DNA of 10,000 nt from Rheinheimera sp. (GTDB taxonomy: Bacteria > Pseudomonadota > Gammaproteobacteria > Enterobacterales > Alteromonadaceae): positions 1-10,000 of the forward strand of contig NZ_JAIWOI010000339.1 in NCBI RefSeq assembly GCF_020217005.1. The letters run 5' to 3'. The position numbers and the translations under genes were made by a program. Under the pieces are notes generated by a model. It saw only the letters and a list, made by a program, of their open reading frames with translations, did not search any database and was not told where the DNA came from. Shown one piece after another: positions 6,984 to 10,000 of this stretch (position 1 is the first letter of the stretch; the number at the start of each line of letters is the position of its first letter).

Positions 6984-8075
6984 TCAGGCCCTCCTCACTC
7001 TGATGTAACCACCAGGTACTGCTGCCACTTCACCGGCCAATTCCAGTTGAAGTAATTCAATCGAGACTTGCGCTACAGATAAACCACTACGCTCTGCTAT
7101 TAGATCAATTGCAGTGGCCTCATCACCTACGTTAGCCAACAAGCTGTCGTCAAACAAGTCTGTTTGTAATTTTTTTTCTTTGTCCTTTACAGTACTTAGA
7201 CTGTTATTTTGTAAAAAGCTCCATTCTTCTATGATATCGGCGACACAAGTGGTTAATTTAGCACCTTGCTGAATAAGCTGATGGCAGCCCGCAGCCTGCG
7301 GATTGTAGATAGAACCTGGGATCACAAAGAGTTCACGACTGTAGTCTGCGGCATAACCAGCGCTGATTAAAGAACCACTTTTTAGCGCGGCCTCGACCAC
7401 TAAAGTCCCCAAACTTAAGCCGACCACTATACGATTGCGTAGCGGAAAATGATCTCCTTTCGGAGGCACGTCAGGCAGAAATTCAGAAACCAAAGCGCCG
7501 CTGTTGGCAATGTCAGCGGCCAGCTCTTTATGTTGAGGCGGATACACTGTATCAAAACCATGGCCAAGCACGGCTATGGTGTTGCCACGTACTGACAAAG
7601 CACCTCTGTGGCTACAACCATCTATACCTTTGGCCATGCCGCTGGTGATAGTTAATCCTAATCGGCATAAATCGGCGGCGAAGTTAAAGGCTACTTGTTT
7701 ACCAGTGGCGGTGGGCTGGCGACTGCCCACTATGGCAATCTGCGCTTCATTCAGTAGAACCGGGTTACCTTTGATAAACAAGGCAAAAGGCGGCTGTTTA
7801 ATTTGGCTGAGTAATTCAGGGTAAAGCGGGTCTGTATAGCGGATAAAATGGTGATCGGGGCTAGTTTGCAGCCACTGCATACAATGTTCAATGCGCCCTG
7901 GCGTAATGGCCCTGTGGCATTGAATTTGACCAGCAGTAAAGCCCAATTGCTGTAGTTGAACATCATCCAACTGATGGAAATCTGCGGCAGTTACCAGCCC
8001 AGCCCACTGCTGATGCTTCAGCCTGTCCATAGACGGAATAGCAGCTAAACGGATCCAATGCTCGAGGTCATCCAT
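6984..8075 (-). CDS. dprA: DNA-processing protein DprA (Smf)
   Basis: DprA binds single-stranded DNA and loads RecA on incoming DNA during natural transformation. The 363-residue protein has the full domain set. There is a helical SAM/HhH-like N-terminal region (about 1-65). The extended Rossmann fold carries the signatures IVGSRQPTATG (115-125), SGMAKGIDGCSH (145-156), GHGFDTVYPPQHK (171-183), FPLRNRIVVGLS (210-221) and VEAALKSGSLISA (227-239). A C-terminal winged-helix domain follows (about 308-360). A poorly conserved linker (about 285-307) precedes that last domain. A strong ribosome site GGGAGAGG precedes the ATG at 8075. It follows the tsaP-like gene after 22 bp and precedes smg by 2 bp. 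Presence of DprA alone does not prove competence, since it is kept in many bacteria not known to be transformable. Confidence 0.97.
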   Translation of the reverse strand: MDDLEHWIRLAAIPSMDRLKHQQWAGLVTAADFHQLDDVQLQQLGFTAGQIQCHRAITPGRIEHCMQWLQTSPDHHFIRYTDPLYPELLSQIKQPPFALFIKGNPVLLNEAQIAIVGSRQPTATGKQVAFNFAADLCRLGLTITSGMAKGIDGCSHRGALSVRGNTIAVLGHGFDTVYPPQHKELAADIANSGALVSEFLPDVPPKGDHFPLRNRIVVGLSLGTLVVEAALKSGSLISAGYAADYSRELFVIPGSIYNPQAAGCHQLIQQGAKLTTCVADIIEEWSFLQNNSLSTVKDKEKKLQTDLFDDSLLANVGDEATAIDLIAERSGLSVAQVSIELLQLELAGEVAAVPGGYIRVRRA

Positions 8076-8097
8076 AATCCTCTCCCTTGTAAGATCA

Positions 8098-9255
8098 TCA
8101 AAGATTACCTATTAAATCTCCAACCCTTACTGGTAGCTCAGTATGTAAGATCATCGCAAAGCTGCTATGCTCACTCACTTTGACGATCATGAGCTGACCA
8201 ACTAATTCAGTCGGCATTTCATCTGTTGAGCCAACCACTTCGTGCAAAATACGCTGCAATTTATCACTATCTTCCGGATAGGAAGGTCTATCGCCAAAAT
8301 CAACCACTGCAGGTGAGGGCCGAAAAATGCCAAGCAGATGACCGGGTTGCAACTGAGCATTCAGGCCTTGATTCAGCAGCACAATTTCGCCTTTAGCAAA
8401 CTCGCGCCATTCGGAGGCGCTATCCACTATCACACCTGACACCTGGGTGTCAGGCGATTGCAGTTGAAAAAAGTCCGGATACACAGACCGCAGAGGCATG
8501 GGTAATAACCTGTCCCCTTGCTTCACTTCCCGCCTGGATTTTTGCACTTCTATCCGGCTGATCTGCTGATCGTCAACCAAAGTTGGGGGCAATACTTTTG
8601 CTTCCGCCATTAATACGGCTTCATAACCTAAAACATCGCCGCTTTGTGGGTCTTCATAGACTTCGCCCTGACGGTAAATGCCATAGCGTTGAGTTTGGTC
8701 CAGCTCCCCCCGAACATAAAGCAGATGACCAGATACAGCATTTTTCACATTCTCCTTTCCACCCAAAATGTATGGCAGACTTTCCAATTGATTTTCTGAG
8801 ACCAGTTGTTCTTCTGACAAAAAAGGTTCTATCCCTGCAAGCGATATTGAAGGCACTGCTTTCTCTGCCTTTGTCAGCCGACGAACTTTAGGAGTTAATT
8901 TGATTGTGCCAGCGACAGCGGTATCGCTTTGGACTTGCGTCGCTGTTGGGGTACTTGTTGTGACTCGCTGACTATTTAGAGTGAGTATTGGCTGCCCATC
9001 CGCATCAAATTGCAAATGCAACTCATCACCGGGATAAATCAGATGAGGATTCTTTACTTGAGGGTTCAGCTTCCATAAGCGCGGCCATAACCAAGGCTGT
9101 TGCAAATACAAACCAGCAATGTCCCATAAGGTATCTCCGGCTTTCACCTGATACAGACTGGGAGCATCGGCCTTGAGTTTCAGCTCATCAGCCACCAAAT
9201 CTGAACTAAGAACTGCTGAGAAGCTGAGCAAAATAGCGAGAAGCTGTTGTCGCAT
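8098..9255 (-). CDS. exported LysM-domain protein, TsaP-like
   Basis: This 385-residue protein has a Sec signal peptide (about 1-22: MRQQ then a hydrophobic run, likely cleaved after VA). It is followed by one LysM peptidoglycan-binding domain (about 34-82: YQVKAGDTLWDIAGLYL ... NPHLIYPGDELHL). The rest, about 300 residues, is soluble and rich in Gln, Val and Leu. Segments such as HLLYVRGELDQ and VKQGDRLLP suggest beta-strand repeats, comparable to the C-terminal part of TsaP. TsaP anchors type IV pilus secretins to peptidoglycan in Neisseria and Myxococcus; its Pseudomonas homologue (PA0020, from memory) also sits beside dprA. That genomic position is the strongest hint. GGGGATGG precedes the ATG at 9255. 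It heads the tsaP-dprA-smg operon and diverges from def. A general peptidoglycan-binding role remains the fallback call. Confidence 0.85.
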   Translation of the reverse strand: MRQQLLAILLSFSAVLSSDLVADELKLKADAPSLYQVKAGDTLWDIAGLYLQQPWLWPRLWKLNPQVKNPHLIYPGDELHLQFDADGQPILTLNSQRVTTSTPTATQVQSDTAVAGTIKLTPKVRRLTKAEKAVPSISLAGIEPFLSEEQLVSENQLESLPYILGGKENVKNAVSGHLLYVRGELDQTQRYGIYRQGEVYEDPQSGDVLGYEAVLMAEAKVLPPTLVDDQQISRIEVQKSRREVKQGDRLLPMPLRSVYPDFFQLQSPDTQVSGVIVDSASEWREFAKGEIVLLNQGLNAQLQPGHLLGIFRPSPAVVDFGDRPSYPEDSDKLQRILHEVVGSTDEMPTELVGQLMIVKVSEHSSFAMILHTELPVRVGDLIGNL

Positions 9256-9376
9256 AACACCATCCCCATCTGTACTTATAGTAATTCTTGCACACTAAGC
9301 TATTCATACTGTGCATAAATGGCTAAAATTAGACCATAGCACAGCCAATTGAACATAGACGACTTTTGTAGGTTCC
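9256..9376. promoter_or_regulatory. divergent control region of the tsaP-like gene and def
   Basis: These 121 bp separate two divergent start codons and must hold both promoters. For def a candidate -10 TAAAAT lies at 9324-9329, with a start near 9336, but no clear -35. For the tsaP-like gene, minus-strand TATAAG (9280-9275) or TACTAT (9283-9278) could be the -10, again without a good -35. An imperfect inverted repeat (TGTGC 9310-9314, ATGG 9319-9322, CCAT 9334-9337, GCACA 9339-9343) surrounds the def -10 candidate. Confidence 0.35.
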
Positions 9377-9883
9377 ATGACAGTATTAACAGTTTTACAT
9401 TATCCAGACGACCGTTTACGCACAGTTGCTGCGGAAGTAGCTGAAGTAACGGCAGAAATTAAGCAACTGACAGCAGATATGCTGGAAACCATGTATGCCG
9501 AAAATGGCATAGGTTTAGCAGCCACTCAGGTCAATGTGCATAAGCGTGTGGTCGTGATCGATATTTCAGAAAACCGTGACGAGCCAATGATTTTTATCAA
9601 CCCGCAAATCATTGCCAAAAGTGGTGACACGGAGTACGAAGAAGGCTGCTTGTCTGTACCGCAAAGCTACGCCAAAGTAGAGCGCGCCGCCGCAGTGACA
9701 GTCAAAGCACAAAACGAAAAAGGCGAATGGTTTGAGCTGCAGGCCGAAGGTTTGCTAGCCATTTGTTTGCAGCACGAGTTGGATCATTTAATGGGTAAGT
9801 TGTTTATCGACTATTTATCGCCATTAAAGCGTGACCGTATTAAGAAAAAGCTGGAAAAAGAAGCTCGTCTGGCAGCCCGTTAA
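9377..9883 (+). CDS. def: peptide deformylase
   Basis: Def removes the N-formyl group from nascent proteins at the ribosome exit, using a metal (Fe2+ in vivo). The 168-residue protein matches E. coli Def in length. All three family motifs are intact: GIGLAATQV (44-52) with Q51, EGCLSVP (89-95) with metal ligand C91, and QHELDH (132-137) with ligands H133 and H137 and catalytic E134. The basic C-terminal helix ([17 protein letters not shown]) is the ribosome-binding helix seen in the E. coli enzyme. The ATG at 9377 is preceded by TAGG. fmt begins 16 bp after the stop, so the enzyme that adds the formyl group on tRNA and the one that removes it are made from one operon. Confidence 0.97.
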   Translation: MTVLTVLHYPDDRLRTVAAEVAEVTAEIKQLTADMLETMYAENGIGLAATQVNVHKRVVVIDISENRDEPMIFINPQIIAKSGDTEYEEGCLSVPQSYAKVERAAAVTVKAQNEKGEWFELQAEGLLAICLQHELDHLMGKLFIDYLSPLKRDRIKKKLEKEARLAAR

Positions 9884-9899
9884 TCAAGCAGGAATTATT

Positions 9900-10000
9900 T
9901 TGACCACTCCTTTACGTATTATTTTTGCGGGCACACCAGATTTCGCTGCCCGCCATCTCGCTGCCCTGCTGGATTCTCCTCATCAGGTGATTGCCGTCTA
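9900..10000 (+). CDS. fmt: methionyl-tRNA formyltransferase, 5' part (cut by window edge)
   Basis: Fmt formylates Met-tRNAfMet using 10-formyltetrahydrofolate. Only the first 33 codons are inside the window. They read (M)[20 protein letters not shown] and then [12 protein letters not shown], which matches the Fmt N-terminus [16 protein letters not shown] almost exactly as I recall it from E. coli. The start is TTG at 9900, preceded by AGGA (9890-9893) at a 6-base gap; no ATG is available at this end. It follows def by 16 bp in the usual def-fmt operon. The catalytic residues lie beyond the window and cannot be checked. Confidence 0.92.
   Translation, partial: MTTPLRIIFAGTPDFAARHLAALLDSPHQVIAV

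Overview
The window is chromosomal housekeeping DNA from a gammaproteobacterium. Protein sequences and gene order point to the Alteromonadales/Chromatiaceae side of the class (a Rheinheimera-like organism is my best guess, from memory of gene order and protein similarity, not from a search). As I recall it, the backbone is the same as the E. coli rrnD - yrdA - yrdB - aroE - tsaC - yrdD - smg - dprA - def - fmt locus, with some rearrangement and inserted genes.

Region 1-401 holds no gene. It carries three tandem, strong sigma-70 promoters on the minus strand. They have the hallmarks of a ribosomal RNA operon control region, and the 16S gene is expected just beyond the left edge. At 402-941 (+) is a gamma-class carbonic anhydrase-like hexapeptide protein (yrdA). 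It meets, tail to tail and with overlapping stop codons, the minus-strand pair aroE-yrdB (1993-933). A group II truncated haemoglobin (2003-2443, +) diverges from aroE with only 9 bp between the start codons. It converges on hemF, which follows tsaC in a minus-strand operon (4025-2494).

Across a 145 bp divergent control region lies the purE-purK operon (4171-5811, +), closed by a strong hairpin terminator. The rest is a minus-strand cluster reading leftwards: a TsaP-like LysM protein (9255-8098), dprA (8075-6984) and smg (6981-6508), with a terminator built around the smg stop codon. Next comes a four-zinc-finger YrdD-like protein with its own promoter (6424-5879). Divergent from this cluster, def (9377-9883) and the first 33 codons of fmt (from 9900) form the translation-initiation operon that continues off the right edge.

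Functionally the window joins translation (rRNA promoter, tsaC for tRNA t6A, def and fmt for formyl-methionine handling), cofactor and precursor synthesis (aroE, hemF, purEK), DNA uptake (dprA) and probable pilus secretin anchoring (tsaP). I see no mobile element, CRISPR array, tRNA, prophage or defence system, and no convincing new system. The points worth a second look are regulatory: the triple rRNA promoter, the 9 bp aroE/globin junction, the palindrome in the purE promoter, and the stop-codon/hairpin overlaps.
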